A DNA stretch of 64,000 nucleotides from Luethyella okanaganae (GTDB taxonomy: Bacteria > Actinomycetota > Actinomycetes > Actinomycetales > Microbacteriaceae): positions 496,001 to 560,000 of the forward strand of contig NZ_JBHSTP010000003.1 in assembly GCF_042660285.1 (NCBI RefSeq). The letters run 5' to 3'. The notes below the pieces were generated by a model. The model worked only from the letters and a program-made list of their open reading frames with translations, was not told the origin of the DNA and searched no databases. Position numbers and translations under genes: made by a program. Numbering within the stretch: position 1 is the first letter of the stretch; every line of letters begins with the position of its first letter. This document shows positions 44,601-46,929 of the stretch, piece by piece.

Positions 44601-46929
44601 CCGTGTCTACGGTGGAGCCGGCCTCGACATCCTGATCGGCAACACCGGCGGAGATCGGCTCATCGACTGGGTCGGCGAGTTCAACTCCTACCTCGTGCCG
44701 TTCGCGCCGTTCGGCATCGCGACGGTGAGCCGTCAGGTCAACCCGTGGCTGCCGGAGTTCCTGTACGCGCTGTCGCGCAGTCAGGGCGCCGATCCCACCA
44801 GGGCGACAGACACCGGCAACGACGCCGCGCGCAATGGAGAGCCCGACGGCGAGCTCGGCCTGATCACCCAGCACGATCACGGTCAGTGGCAGACGCAGAC
44901 GGGTGGTCCGACCGATCCGCAGGCCGGCAACATCCCGGGCGGCAGGCGCGATACTCTCCGCGGCGCCGACTTCAACGACGGCACGCTGCAGGGTTTCGCC
45001 ACCGACTCCGGCGTGTTCACCGTGCAGTCGGGTGTGCTGAAGGTCACCGCGACGGACTCTGGTCAGGATGCGGTCGCGGTCTGGTACTCCGATGCATATC
45101 AGAGCGTGTACTACGAGCTCGCCGCGAAGATCTCGATGGACAAGCCGATCGGAGGCTGGAAGGCGAACGCGTTCGTCGTCTTCGACTACTTCGGTCCGTC
45201 CGACTTCAGGTTCGCCGGGATCGACGAGTCGATCAACAAGGTGGTGATCGGCCACCGGAACGCGTCGGGCTGGTGGTACGACGCGCAGAACACGGTGCCA
45301 GGCGGCGTGCGCTCTGGCAAGTACTACAACCTGAACCTGGTGGTTAACGGGCTCGTGGTGACCGTGACGATCGACGGCGGGAACGCGTTCAGCTACCAGT
45401 ACCAGCCGCGTATCCTCGACGGCGAATCCGTTGCGCTGAACAAGGGTCTGGTCGGGTTCGGCTCGCAACAGGCACGCGGATGGTTCGACAACATCGCCCT
45501 CACGGTGATCTCTCCGGCGATCACGCTCGACCGCGCCGAATACTTCGACGACGGCGTGGCCGAGGCATTCACTCCTATGGCGGGCTCGTGGACTCTCGCT
45601 CAGGGGAGATACGTCGGCACGGTCGGCGAGACCGGCCTGGCGGCGGCCCTCGCCTCCTACACCGCGACCGGTGGCGGGGTCGCGCGCCTCGACCCGCTGA
45701 GCTACGTGGAACTCGAAGCGGTCTTAGCCGCGAACGGCTACTCTGGTCTCGTTTTCGACTACTACGGTGCGAGCGATTTCAAGTTCGTCGCCCTGGATGT
45801 CGCGGCGCAGCGCGTCGTGATCGGCCACGTGTCCGCGCGCAGCGGCTGGGTCGTCGATCGGTCTCTCGCGAAGACCATCACGGCGGGGGTCGATCAGACG
45901 CTGAACCTCGTGCTGAAGGCGACGGTCGTGACGGTCACCCTGAATGGGCAGGTGCTGACCTCATACGTCTACAACTCGCCGTTGGCCGACGGAGGGACGG
46001 GAATGTTCGGCCGCACCGTCGCGCAGTCCGTCGACTCGTTCCGGTTCCGCACCGACGATACCGCCTTCGTCGGTGCCGCGCCGCCGTTGCCTGCCATCGC
46101 CATCTCCGATGTCGCGACCGCCGAGGGTGCCGCGGGCGCCTCGAAGGTGGTCACTCTCACGGTGACGCTCTCGGCACCGCAGACCACACCGCTCACGATC
46201 GACTGGCAGCTCATGGCGCCGGCGGTCGGAACGGCGGCGACACTCGGGCAGGACTTCCTCGGTGCGGCTTCCGGTACCGTGACCTTCGCGGCGGGAGCCA
46301 CCGCGGCGACGATCTCCTTCACGATCGTTGGCGACGCGGTCTTCGAAACCGACGAGGTGTTCGTGGTGCGGCTCCTGCCGGCGGGCCGCGTGAACCTCAA
46401 GGACGCGTTCGGCATCGTCACCATCACGAACGACGACGCGAAGCCGAAGGTCACCGCGTCCGCCACCACCACCACGACCGCGTCCGCCACCGCCACGACC
46501 ACCACCACGACCACCGCCGCCGCCACCCCCACCACCACCCCCACCACCACCGCAGTGTCTTCGTCCGTCGGTTCGACGATGAGCGTTGCCGATGCGACGA
46601 CGAGCACCGTGGACCCCTCGGCCACGACCGCCTCGACCCTCGCAGCGCCGTCGGCCGCTCCGTTCGCTATGAACGATCTCGGAGGCGGCGCCTACAGCTT
46701 CACCGCCACCGGCGCGAACAACCGCGACTTCTATCAGGTGCGTGTGGTGTGCCGCGTCGATGGAGTCGTCGTCTACTCGACCACGCTCCTGCTCGTGATC
46801 GGCGCCGACGGCACTGGCACGACGCAGGTGATCCATCTGCCGGGCGGGGACTGCGCCGCCACGCTCGAGATCCCCAAGCAGATCAACCGCCCCCGTGTGC
46901 TGCAGTCGATCGCTTTCACCGTCGCGTAG
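14692..46929 (+). CDS. Giant secreted multidomain beta-strand-repeat protein (10,745 aa)
   Basis: One uninterrupted frame of 32,238 bp. Order: signal peptide (residues 1-~36); metzincin-like region with HEYGHVAGFAD at 152-162; Ala/Pro/Ser/Thr linker (~190-265); many Ala/Gly/Val/Thr-rich beta-strand repeats of the form GVGASVAV..T.A.IG.GA.V.A.GNV.V (~265-6100), broken by a GxxLP module, GLTDGxxYYV modules and three chitin-binding-like modules; a long mixed region (~6100-9000); RTX-type nonapeptides (~9030-9990); two concanavalin-like modules (~10,090-10,460); a Calx-beta domain (~10,467-10,583); a Thr/Ala linker; and a 90-residue C-terminal domain. There is no LPxTG/LAxTG motif, C-terminal membrane helix or S-layer domain, so how it attaches is unclear. 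Probable roles are surface adhesion, matrix or polysaccharide binding, perhaps with proteolysis. Similar giants occur sporadically in actinobacteria and planctomycetes. Confidence 0.95.
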   Translation: MRPTKHSGTPWRALTAAIAVCTVISLSLQSTGPAIATPMLVAGARETTLPVTLTPSELLDLLHQGEHQDAPEVGPASGSGVITDGDLQAIAGSAAAQWPGYDVGWAGLFLEDLPGAGLAIAYGGSIAVDPDAAGWGWSLAGGSMDLVTVLAHEYGHVAGFADLEGGDDLMSRVLGPGEQRFNTPDRMYPAPPPASDPTLQSSPGSTSVTDQASASEPVVDTAAPAAATGEPASTPATSNGDAPAAPASIAPSGGDASTVLPGSSEASVWVLAMGGTSAALVFNADGTATFGAETRALDGLTEIRVQGSDGDDVFTLDRSAADPAVTVAFDGAAGFDTLVTVGDGAMLSLPVDAHSGVLHLGATTVVYSNIEPITNTGSATDIVFTLSGSDDAATLTVVGSGLQLSGATFETTVFSAPTVSLTINGGDGADTITIVGSLDLVGAKLVINVERIVVGPGTAISAKEILLNAEQSTTGGPALDPACLLLPATHCADVSITVDGATLVAEKITLNAVASVVPDAGHATAYAVIVDSNATVEVTGASVVNATAGDVVLAASSTVGPVTLNKKYGDAAIVFSDASVTVGGSSVITASGKTSLSSTSTVTVGATPGSDATKDEGSAGSDGNASFDAAVAVVTVTAAALSKVTNTAHLAIGGVLEVLAANHATLDGVADAKDATGGAGIAIVHLNQSTEAAIDSTSTTPTSAASLIVLAEQESSLTASSNAGKGGAQNTDKDVNDPDRASGQSSTSDGSIGVAGALSVSVLDANTRAHISGAKVNTTGAQSVTATARNTVTTTADAGTTDGGGGTSGFGLAIGVAVNVVNLLTEAFVGAGSALQAASLTVEAQGPSTGDSSFTATAISGKKSGGSVSIAGSLAVNLITALTVAELRGAGNSVNDADVTLKAKASHANNAKATSKQDGGSVGVGASVALSIINVGVQAGLAAASAVTGVKALTLEALGADETKTETEGGAGGGSSASLTGVASIAISNVRTAASILGGSALATSGAITAKADQTAKATTSAKGAATAGSGASLAATISFALTSADHVVDSSIFRDVDAGGAVSLAADSVSTTATSATASAAAAPDEGSDGTGKNANQKSDAKLGNATSRSSGGGNSSTPAAQNEDGTAVTVAAAIAFNLVDSTTTATLAPGAALTVAGPVSFITRNNTDASATADGTSTGATSVGIGAGLAVNRVTLLNESSLGVGSALTASGLTLSATVKPVASDAVHSFEATAKAGATDGSGTLGIAGAFALNLVNATTLGVIHGSRLPGPSPDPVPGVAVAGGAVTFAAASKIIDKASGKASQSGTGTAGIGAAFALNLVTHTVYAGIDQVLDPTRGPPLTGAGALTITATEELTLTTEAEAGGSSGSVTIVPAIAITLATVRTSASLGGSSTALSASSVSAQATQSVKAGTTAKGSTQAGSTAGIGVSLALAILDTVVVDSGSARSVTATGAVSFRTQQSVDVATLAEASTKGASPSEGSGGGGKDVNQKADANLGKANQSRNTNGGQTSTSSTPKAASNEDSGNSLSIAGAIAINVVVSTSRAWFGNGAFISSGGVVMLKSLANTDVSAGAKGDSATEGSVGIGAGVAINDVDIVNQALSGTATITGTGLVLTAGLAGGDADDVIRRWTGTEWKIVEEGKELPGPSKDDLAYVTTNDGTDGNDGIYRFNGSDWTMDTDTTVASGAALPGSPANGDYFLLTTARDGKPARSVWKYDGAVWEWITADVYAQKEELPKDDVEEDAWFRLTEQDGSKAPGFYQRDDQHQWILQAGVTVTDGDHFPASPAADQLFRLWEHEVTATARAGASKSTSVGVAGALAINILGNTTEALLQPGASATLTSGAVAISAQSNERDLAKATGKAEVGSATGVGASVALQVIDGSVVRAEVESGAALTGGFSLTVDAFGFRELITAAEGGTAGGTAVTPVVSLVVSVDDHVTARIGTGTAYLGTGAVSVQAIHLTRIATEGNAEAAGKDTAVGIDIAVNAVVGWDTLAEIDRDVQGTSVAVVAESEIVSEAKSVASAKGSEESDSSGDSKANGEVNGNNPNTQSTSSSTSGMPSSNGGTNGSNGANGANSQQSGQSGQSGSGGDSSTGVAAAIAVNWVVATSTARIAANRVVTATTGAVTVRSLFAVRANAFGMGSAINLDSTGAQVGATIGLNVQDITNQASIGAGAHVTGQTGIIVEAGVPDGTHNDFIVWSFAAGGGKSTAFAGSAAVQILLLATSAWVGAGAELDAPAGGIVVEAKQPMRLQNLAISGALSTGDGAAIGGAFLVNVLEIETKAWIDSTGGNPSDVDASGTIAVTATSTLEALVPEVPAPLKGRIDWLSLSNVAIAGAASSGGAAVVGAFIVDIFNVDTQAWIGDGAQVNQEGAVGGAGQNVTVSAEDGLTIVDVGGTLALSKSSASVGISVVVEIVNSNVRARIGTGASVRAGGSVTVQAKASEDWFVLSVAGGASAGSVAANGAVLVFVFNQGGSDPQVLASIGASLVDALGDVNVLASRDASGPFSSGNLSISTSSPGIGASVTVVVRDSDVTASIAGGADIRAGDDLTVEAKQTGDFILLAVGGAGGQSAGVGGSVVVDVLTDRTTASIGAGAKINCVGLGCANSSAALTQDVVVSASDDTDLLSLAGVLAVGGTVGVGVGVDIEAINKTTATSIGSGAVVRANGDVVVIANSSDDLTSISVGGGGGGTAAVNVNVTVPVITITTTATIGTNADVRAGGNVIVSADEAMSLFTIAGNISVAGTAAVGAGVAVPVVTKTTTALIGAGARVTALALAGHITHSTVNSGSYATTGTDVRFDPRGTLGGWPVPFPNPFPLGSQGLQADGATIRLGYNHGFQLGQQVVYDAGGGAPIAGLTDGATYYVIPVSATDIRLYLERGPPANPNCADPLLVCGLSLPVGAKMGENHRFVATTRPGVASDVSARFTAEYAVNVGSNYIVLPYVLYEDDGTTPMTLHNGDPVVYSAGGGTPIGGLVDGASYYFFTTNPADPVDLNHVQLVRTKCEATGKKQDCNTPADIARGTPIDFTSTGSGRSHSLVPSGMLPAGNAAESGPQVITAPVRAGFGGVAIVASNSDYLGSIGIAAGGAGTAAVSLSGSIAVVTVHTTASIGSGARINCALGDLLCAANDAGASGNQSVLVSAVDNFRTLGIAASIAIGGSAGVGASAAVRVVELHTDAFLGTGVVVNAKNNIEIRANASDSVVSINAAAGGGTVGVAGTVGVSVIKEFTNAYTGIGDTLRADNNIGVFASADSKLILITASIAAGYVGVGVGVSVTVVTKETKAYLGQNNTVVVKALGGGLTGVSNGTLGTNGFPTALFHGLAVQSDSTEKLFGLVAGVGAGFVGVTANIGVNVFTVTTLAYIDLGTKINQGAGTIVAGVGAGQGVSVTATDLFDSLTFAGGVAGGFVGAAGGIDIGVASISVTGYLATGTDVWAQGSVAVNALAIKHVQSYAVSIGGGFVGVAGAVSVWSIGTAPTASYSSDATGPKRGPWLGSTPYDTGDVVTSGGATWVAKANSTGVQPGTDGTKWQQDVPQNATNGEGTNGQHQADQVASGTGSDTPASVWSNAVNYVKGDYVTLDGVKYQATADVSNGGADPAHNSSWYAVKDGWKSALDGAPADSTPAFVTATLYDTGDYVTFGGHRYRATSTFVSGSSPTIDTARWANADDDYRFRVFGGAAASDSSVNGSYTATSPTADQFTQAAPPSGVSAGIYGSVHSMLADVRVRTNERVDVFVLAGAVAGGAGAIGAGIAILNIAGNVDAGIYGEAIVSAAGKVVVSAELDEDVLVFAVTGAVGAVAIAGQILVLTDTSKQTAHIDDDAAIPQAGGGIEVAAVSSKTIAGYAIGITLAAGALGAAVSVIDIGGDTKALIGDVSIGASGPVGGIGVNATDHFDPTALAIGVVAGAGLALSGVVAIVEYSGATRAASFAHGTVVMPGGVTVKALGDRQPIHGDTVNVAVGGGVSVGFTISIATSDRDTESELGGSVNTTGAVLVEADARNVVSADTPGVAVGLAAIAAMIPIATVSGHTTATVSGTIAGSSSVAVHAIAENRAKADVLVIGISGLGVNVAVAVAEISAGADVTAVVTAGASITSSGAVTVLAELKGPNLRNEAIAGGLNVAAALFASGAVFAAQAVVAGAVKAHLDGNVTSSASVLVKAKGANYASTDLVVVAGAGLAGIAVSVADAQVRSTAVVEARSTDADDDQSIVSNGSIGFVAESANTAATSTGMGAGGALFGVSVSVPTALVAGATTASVQGDLTAGAAGVTVSAMSHNTATTEVVIVSIGGLGAVAVNVAAAEIAAAAATDALVLAGSVVSAPGGAVLLTATSTNSATATTTAIGAGLGASVSIQRSTAIVAGGTKAFFDGAIPSTGTKTASLTVQARGRNQAVSDTDVVTVSLGLSGTAVVSEAEVSGDTVAVVDTNASINVSGAVSIDSQLTTGGNGQQNYALAKVYGGSFGGISAGLVIATATITGDVIAKLNGVIAGSGSVAVNADSVMLADADSTFVSIGALTLSGTSTIADVAADTIAGGDGGTANTSGALIVTADSSYTAISESDGPTIGLFTIDVKLPKARVSGATRATYLGQLTNGTSATAAANSHNTATADASEIIAVGILAASVAYALAEVTATTEAGIGGATVGSGAVTVSATSDDDATAAAGGGVGGGLTIALLQPDAQVLGITRAFVGNGKTVTAGSLNITATATPDAEAEAKMVGISALAGVLVAGPLAKVGGTTEVYIGFDETVTLGSGAAVLTANRVANATASATNFSLSPISISFVDLESTTEGTIAAHIDDRADVSAGSVALTAGGTSTPSVESKAVQVTIIGVSGAQVRATDTTTVASWIGPAEGVTAADGSDPTNVTTSGTGITVTASYTSKPYASSVAAGFSIGFSGAVVKATATSTPTVLAYLGDQAQAIAGGGGAVRLEAAAIATAIADAAGFGASLGVGVGITSTKADLRPTVRAFTVGGGTLSGAVVMLLARANADLNGVAVAPTYTYNTVIGDATPTVVAPAFARVSLGSVALIAGIAGGSAEAINSPTVKAVVGFGTAVTATGSLNVVARSFGDSQVDGFALAAGLGAGIGVVSGTATSGGGVNAEFNGTSGTIGTANVLSAVAVKALAQGRGFSGALGVAVTVGNQTVTVNPTVNTLVGGSLIGSGPVVVKSDVRTSAIAEYRALQLAAFAAAGTANINATDSSNIRTAVTGTGTVRSTGSNASVLAWHNFDGTRFLSENLVDASVKQVSASLLLAIGTASLHAVAQATTKAEVEAGATLAAPNGVVSLQALSGNYAESYYQRTAGALISIAPSSNPSATASGTTQANLLGHVRVFDGVNYLSGATTLTVLAQANDIATAGIKNIGGGAITIADSDSTAQGTPGVTATLGGATSVIIVNGHITATSTSSNDADASTYSATGGILNVSTFKARASMTPTASALITGGASITANGTVTLKASSNPPLPAASDGTFDAVNGVDGATHSITFSSTHNATAGDVVTYNTLGQPTISGLTPGRQYAVIVMDGDTVQLGVVFSSSNVDTAKDIIDFGLRKHLLNTGDVLLYQLVSGNPLSAIGGLSAGTLYEVFTVDDYKIKLRPIGFTTVTDTVNASAVDNGTHVIGGSSGFGNGDYVSYHALAPLATFSRGQVNTFWNDGAKQWQPTVGSNTNNISFAVDADHNDSFDDIGLASGELVLYASSGAAIGGLVNGVYYWVIRKSGSSYQLADSKCHATGLAADCGGSAQSIVPIVLNPATSGPLVVHSLTRANNAPINGLVDGNGYFVVGCPAGGCDAAGYQLSNSNGGPAILITHSATTIDGIGFSFTGGPHQLRTEGINLTSQGATVQQLVFAIAPVAGPAPKSEKLDGIGQAIPFSAVGGDQIVSASATGGGGGAISVSTAKSWAVSKATVSAMVGANAQVTADAIVITTDGHSDAKTVSSNDSGGLISVNGAEAETDVYLSSTVIVASGAVLTSVHDTSVIANGSLHPIIIASSGSGGLFAGGSGGETARLDYVTLADVDGAISAGDHATVEAHTSIFGYAAGTADVGGLGVNADTYTDFHVGDGASKTWSGTAYNLWGASASTLADIAGDVTGRFVALNAVVDPVSIEARSDTHATAFGANSDAETYVHILGAALVTLRGTAKINGQVATLLNAEYRNYNVIAHAHAGCGCFGGDTDGDATIDVDTTAKVDGLPGSVIRTADLTVAVNQKATSGSFNRDDSRSGGFLDFGNASEHGASTVKRQIFWEVRVIMLGEPSPWLEIDASGTITKIVNVKVCNDTGMTSCFEDNPVTGVHTQGTLTGGTFYVDDIVYDRGANARFLANDLTGVCGANGGGCAPLGDIWGRGGVFEFQQTWDFVKLVNASHYNMVTNIIDVVNTLNSPLIDIRVDHIPAGTGTNTPGLDSGAPAPSFDFDIGYKFPPTLVLITNTCAFTCPVQNPFIRLDDYVENPIGTTRIANASGDILSGPGNELIRTNVLDLDAPRGNIGHQSPTHANPDLERNPIMVELVKFIHPDPAFCQDLGLGAAPCLYDVVVTVDAGADAVLDLTVFRRTDEALGNAITVVIDHVNAGDDVDLVLNDSKAGDDVGSLTLVEVELYNPGTPYYHFTFPNTYNPALTDGGPLSPCPGGACGNGSGTYETHFRPDGSNPSLAHILRALGTDNDGEIDSRYDFTAVRAGDDIDICHVTTGGEEPKTCFTTQIDSGSHAVTADATPDTTIDIVIDTDVAWSGGSPIASPVDDPGMAVNVRQIFIRTNGDITATELVGDLLVGHIHSTNGDVTLHSPMRILDADGRPTIDVTGVNITMYAGEDGGVGGIGLPTDFLEINTSVLDPTWDDVSDGVLKAYDTASDDELTLGIFIDELTGDLPLSEVFTAGSASLATGNVSVRATAGSVLNARLDDGDDIRGQAVDIDANGGSIGLQSKDVMIDSGRAPPFECVNLNCGNNLNGTSDAALSTAGDDVALEATQGIYLTETDAYLRLVLAHSLTGSIRLTVRETGQTDEDLYLVKDGTARFAESNTRGPNSDADAPRVIANATILAEQGSVELRVGDDVTLHQSSQILADLSIDIRGDFGNDDTNGTLADPSDEFGTSMILRGRIIADCVLTPGGPGDEPMGACAPSTANPVAGRQTNVWGGSDVDLIDLGDPSGLDLAQTTNAALNKEQLGDPGYIFLGSKTTIHGNATLASSTADGEDRVTVWYLQSMNVVTSPTGLQTGIGAGHTLNLDGQGESDHYAVYTNGSHGNIRNYVVNVLDTGAPDAGVDELAIYGYDNLAAAYNGYLPGTTTNAAADDIFLLRALKCIDNESPFALSADVPSGCLTPTEIANHPAFVALLAGSGAADGGIGSYRDRIAGNEPSALVQRINYDTSINGRITVFGQGGNDAFYVDDTTATITLDGGAGNDTFQIGQIFGTQRDGQSAPDGGALLPADTFPSLVPTSRGWLSPGTHAPLLATGGTGNDRFTVYSNQAEIQLNGDDHNDLFVVRAFAIAAVCDTNADQTPGCTLSDVDYRPANGVFPTVNGSRLNTVGGVTAMFGSCELGGGAWRFDNDGDGVCNNADAHITYHHATGSNIDLDNAMWEDDVIPLDANGIAVPVIGLGFSTSRPLDIRAGGGEDEVQYNVNAPVNVDGGTGFDKLVILGTEFADDFAITDKAIYGGGLNVKYATIEIVEIDGLEGDDQFFVQSTAYGVAYRVIGGLGSDLISVTGDVTADIVTRELEGLSGAVDHIVTAPNDPGYDGLPTDGVPYNLATGEGGIVVIREHIGGTAVREGAAGTAVIKSYDYYTVELAVKPTANVYVTVSAARSPSQEANGADLNPEPLVDGIGDTVWLCIGTSDSQCDEFGEFQRHKIVNGVVVDEAGRAVVLTFTTVGDDWKTPQRVYLWAVDDPRAEGDRVVVIQHSVLSEDLRFDGAAVRQVNALVYDNDTPGVYAVPVTPGGSALDGRTIVIEGSAATERTDDILLSLAKQPAAGDTIWVRIWMDADSQRLITLDFSAIPADRWQQFSDGEGGTYYAVSFDHDDWGVPLRIIVHARNNSDPGDPLTAVINYQLDTLLTAPAAASAYPFPNLRSASQRTDVLVYDDETPNVVSLPTGTDTVVIRCGDVACTIPGGTDGYTIRLTKAPNGIVTIALITDGLVDVVSVDGVSVTPAGYQLVGGDIPSRRFLGNLSFAGTTVSRANGSDLGSFVDEGFVAGQRIRISSCGVTVYTIVSVGPDGKTLALDASVGACGSGTGAGINLLARSGSWDGTATTELAGGAWRLMRPLSGSWLADGFLEGQWVEICQGGTCVRAKIAVIRGDNAGHDEKLELRTFGLSGDSLAAFASGGQFSVVRIAAVVTFVAAGDDYATEKHIELAADVAYDQPIQRHGVKIFPASTHLVSKLRGPLAVEGGVTGADRSLELGLKLPGEQDGPLFAIATQAPETKQIDMLNIYNDSSQAHGRGVMNSTSLAGFGMAKNLDFGASYGGAEGQTFGEPQVFPGGISYGTVQFVDGQFVTNGAKSSIEIFNLMLGAGNDRLDIQGTLQPDDAVKLTGTVVLAPSAGQFGSTHRLSRPTPFDWKAQGFLVGMPVTISGMTGVWKVVGFGDDDPGDTTDNTVVYLQLLSGAAATGTSLRTIIGADVPVTVSTPVVITPNIEGDGGTVTRSTGGWADDGFVVGQLVMIQGLTGQWRLMEISADGKTLTLRRGDVIAAPATGERTVFVPGPHGGITAVHGGGNSPVLNSFDMLRSLPGAGAPAGTALVLTRLDGLPWGLTPFLAGSGYVAGNPYGNGPQHVRLAGESFTRMILGFGNAPCPYADPFPHCGDGAVVHLSGPIYAGPLGTVATTVYVAKPVEVAATAPIQVRTDSLVRADGGSFIADGFTVGMQVRISGMPSTYTIKELTASTMMFWNVAFQPTVSLNTAGLAVWSAPQFTVTGYDPTRDGGLRIGGDVITVCNLVNPIDGIACDVEQTAGPGSPLVVYGDTSQDGVWYSGHPYDVLGMEFGPKPFDPFTRIPDAENEDDEWMLGLTHPYDYAGNDIIDASGLFAHRAANNLPTVGFSAYGGLGDDLIIGSQAGDHLAGGSGDDEIRGLRGVDHIYGDSGLNVNLFTRALEIPVTDRSPKPSVTGAGFLNNGTTIEPYPSPVRDDLLVAGRDLLSGDGAGTIVGGPESVYDDIVFGDHGEIVQNGPAAYNTADPNLPELRLQRIQTTAISTISSIESRNPQRGSDDVVFGGLGRDVLVGGAGHDMVDGGEADDIVFGDNVIFVRTPGDWTSQHFQTLCGTLLYSRTDRPNACGGVVGEDDSGLLLVDGTPRAYRDPDGAPWWAEYDVTNLFHTFAFDEGAVGAGSFGNDYLAGGQAHDVVLGQLGNDTIQGDGGIDDAFARMTDDPRLTWHVGASRTPLGCVGAPGSMVCDYTGVLVVVPSFEAATDGEDYLEGNAGNDRIFGNLGQDDIVGGSSDFFSLITPGLRPDGVPVPAAWYAPGDDRGADLLFGGAGTRIGVNNQTSGIAGVPGLDGGILADGTTPANMHARDADTIVADNGRIIRIVGVNHVDVNPSGAGQTRSGQPNYVTFNYDSYGTQKLVVRGVHLLDYTVGGPDFLPQNFGLPIGSDCNGSPTQPTCSAILDTATGTWKYLQIGGRDEVHGETGDDTVYTGADHDAIYGDAQDDDLIGGWGNDWISGGTGSDGILGDDGRIFTSRNTGCSVNSSAVCAELAEPLFGILKFRTVDPSTKDSNGDVLNEFVSTPGDVQTATINVAGQLVKAADLTVYNLGPNENMSQHHVANQPTFDANNSDDIVFGGWGGDWIHGGAGDDAISGAEALGVGYAQHFSPVGDPIGLEYIDFAHPWNPGDVLHFGADTNAWHSNNHNEIRLGEFLLYDEYDPRRVILFNGDGTVWKGGAAPWNRSFFLNNDAASGNWVVACVAVDNQGNCTQTITNQPSDGDDVLFGDLGNDWSVGGTGKDTIWAGWGNDLSNADDLLASNGGLNDVPDGVNSSYQDRVYGGAGLDILIGNTGGDRLIDWVGEFNSYLVPFAPFGIATVSRQVNPWLPEFLYALSRSQGADPTRATDTGNDAARNGEPDGELGLITQHDHGQWQTQTGGPTDPQAGNIPGGRRDTLRGADFNDGTLQGFATDSGVFTVQSGVLKVTATDSGQDAVAVWYSDAYQSVYYELAAKISMDKPIGGWKANAFVVFDYFGPSDFRFAGIDESINKVVIGHRNASGWWYDAQNTVPGGVRSGKYYNLNLVVNGLVVTVTIDGGNAFSYQYQPRILDGESVALNKGLVGFGSQQARGWFDNIALTVISPAITLDRAEYFDDGVAEAFTPMAGSWTLAQGRYVGTVGETGLAAALASYTATGGGVARLDPLSYVELEAVLAANGYSGLVFDYYGASDFKFVALDVAAQRVVIGHVSARSGWVVDRSLAKTITAGVDQTLNLVLKATVVTVTLNGQVLTSYVYNSPLADGGTGMFGRTVAQSVDSFRFRTDDTAFVGAAPPLPAIAISDVATAEGAAGASKVVTLTVTLSAPQTTPLTIDWQLMAPAVGTAATLGQDFLGAASGTVTFAAGATAATISFTIVGDAVFETDEVFVVRLLPAGRVNLKDAFGIVTITNDDAKPKVTASATTTTTASATATTTTTTTAAATPTTTPTTTAVSSSVGSTMSVADATTSTVDPSATTASTLAAPSAAPFAMNDLGGGAYSFTATGANNRDFYQVRVVCRVDGVVVYSTTLLLVIGADGTGTTQVIHLPGGDCAATLEIPKQINRPRVLQSIAFTVA
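14854..15261 (+). other. Metzincin-like zinc-protease region of the giant protein
   Basis: Residues ~55-190. TPSELLDLL and DGDLQAIAGSAAAQW precede a predicted strand (IAVDPDAAGWGW), the helix MDLVTVLAHEYGHVAGFAD and a Met-containing turn (DDLMSRVLGPGEQR). HExxHxxGxxD is the metzincin zinc site with Asp as third ligand, as in snapalysin. It could be active, or a vestigial domain used for folding or anchoring. Confidence 0.75.
16933..20976 (+). repeat. Array of ~375-405-residue super-repeats in the giant protein
   Basis: Units start near 16933, 18061 and 19264, and a fourth begins near 20977. Each opens with an (N/S)(E/S)DG-like boundary followed by a VAAAIAFNLV-type strand, and each is preceded by a polar Asn/Ser/Gly/Lys linker. 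Two linkers are clearly related (GKNANQKSDAKLGNAT near 17970 and GKDVNQKADANLGKAN near 19160). Boundaries 18061 and 19264 are 401 codons apart. The third unit is longer because it holds the GxxLP module; without it the length is again about 400 residues. Confidence 0.7.
19570..20095 (+). other. Inserted GxxLP / W-rich module in the giant protein
   Basis: About 175 residues with a composition quite unlike the flanks (Trp, Tyr, Asp, Glu, Lys rich). A pattern recurs about four times: G-x-x-LP or HFP, x-x-P, then D-x-F/Y-x-L, then G-x-Y/W-x-Y/F-x-G-x-x-W. Examples are GKELPGPSKDDLAYV, GAALPGSPANGDYFLL, KEELPKDDVEEDAWFRL and GDHFPASPAADQLFRL. It resembles short binding modules seen in phage tail-fibre-like proteins, but I cannot name a family. 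Confidence 0.6.
23200..23845 (+). other. GLTDGxxYY modules, first block (giant protein)
   Basis: Two units with the pattern GQQVVYDAGGGAPIAGLTDGATYYVI and DPVVYSAGGGTPIGGLVDGASYYFF, each followed by strands ending in RLYL or VQLV. The same motif recurs in a second block near 31.1-32.3 kb. It looks like a small beta-sandwich repeat. Confidence 0.65.
25180..25715 (+). other. Three chitin-binding-like (CBM5/12-type) modules in the giant protein
   Basis: Three consecutive ~45-residue units with the CBM5/12 pattern W-x(5)-Y-x-x-GD-x-V-x-x-x-G-x-x-(W/Y)-x-A and a closing W: WLGSTPYDTGDVVTSGGATW, WSNAVNYVKGDYVTLDGVKY and FVTATLYDTGDYVTFGGHRY. Such modules bind chitin or related polysaccharides. Their Trp/Tyr-rich composition stands out from the neighbouring Ala/Gly/Val repeats. 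Confidence 0.8.
31110..32290 (+). other. GLxxGxxYxV modules, second block (giant protein)
   Basis: Several units related to those near 23.2 kb: GDVVTYNTLGQPTISGLTPG, GGLSAGTLYEVFTVDDYKIK, GAAIGGLVNGVYYWVIRKSG and INGLVDGNGYFVVG. The block separates two stretches of beta-strand repeat and ends near LDGIGQAIPF. Confidence 0.65.
41790..44680 (+). other. RTX / haemolysin-type calcium-binding repeats (giant protein)
   Basis: Clusters of GGxGxDxLx-type nonapeptides: GGLGDDLIIGSQAGDHLAGG (~41,800), FGGLGRDVLVGGAGHDMVDG (~42,305), LEGNAGNDRIFGNLGQDDIV (~42,910), GGWGNDWISGGTGSDGILGD (~43,620), GGWGGDWIHGGAGDDAISGA (~44,000) and GGAGLDILIGNTGGDRLIDW (~44,610), separated by longer loops. These fold into calcium-loaded beta-rolls once outside the cell. 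Confidence 0.88.
44960..46065 (+). other. Two concanavalin/LamG-like modules (giant protein)
   Basis: Two ~180-residue copies share DxFNDGxxxxF or YFDDGVAEAF at the start, a central FDYFGPSDFRFAGID or FDYYGASDFKFVALD, then KVVIGHRNASGWW or RVVIGHVSARSGW, a VVTVTIDG or VVTVTLNG strand and a closing FDNIAL or DSFRFR. This is the usual order of strands in jelly-roll carbohydrate or ligand-binding modules. Confidence 0.72.
46090..46437 (+). other. Calx-beta domain (giant protein)
   Basis: Residues ~10,467-10,583. It shows the Calx-beta order: ISDVATAEGAAGASKVVTLT, a GQDFLGAASGTVTFAAG turn with the conserved acidic/Asp-Phe motif, TISFTIVGDAVFETDEVFVV and VTITNDD at the end. These domains bind calcium and are common in bacterial surface adhesins. 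Calx-beta-like strands may also occur around 37.9-39.0 kb. Confidence 0.85.
46440..46660 (+). repeat. Thr/Ala/Ser-rich linker with ACC/GCC trinucleotide tract
   Basis: About 70 residues almost only of Thr, Ala, Ser, Pro and Val. The DNA at 46462-46552 is a near-pure ACC/GCC/ACG trinucleotide run. It links the Calx-beta domain to the final domain and may be a stalk or glycosylation region. Confidence 0.8.
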
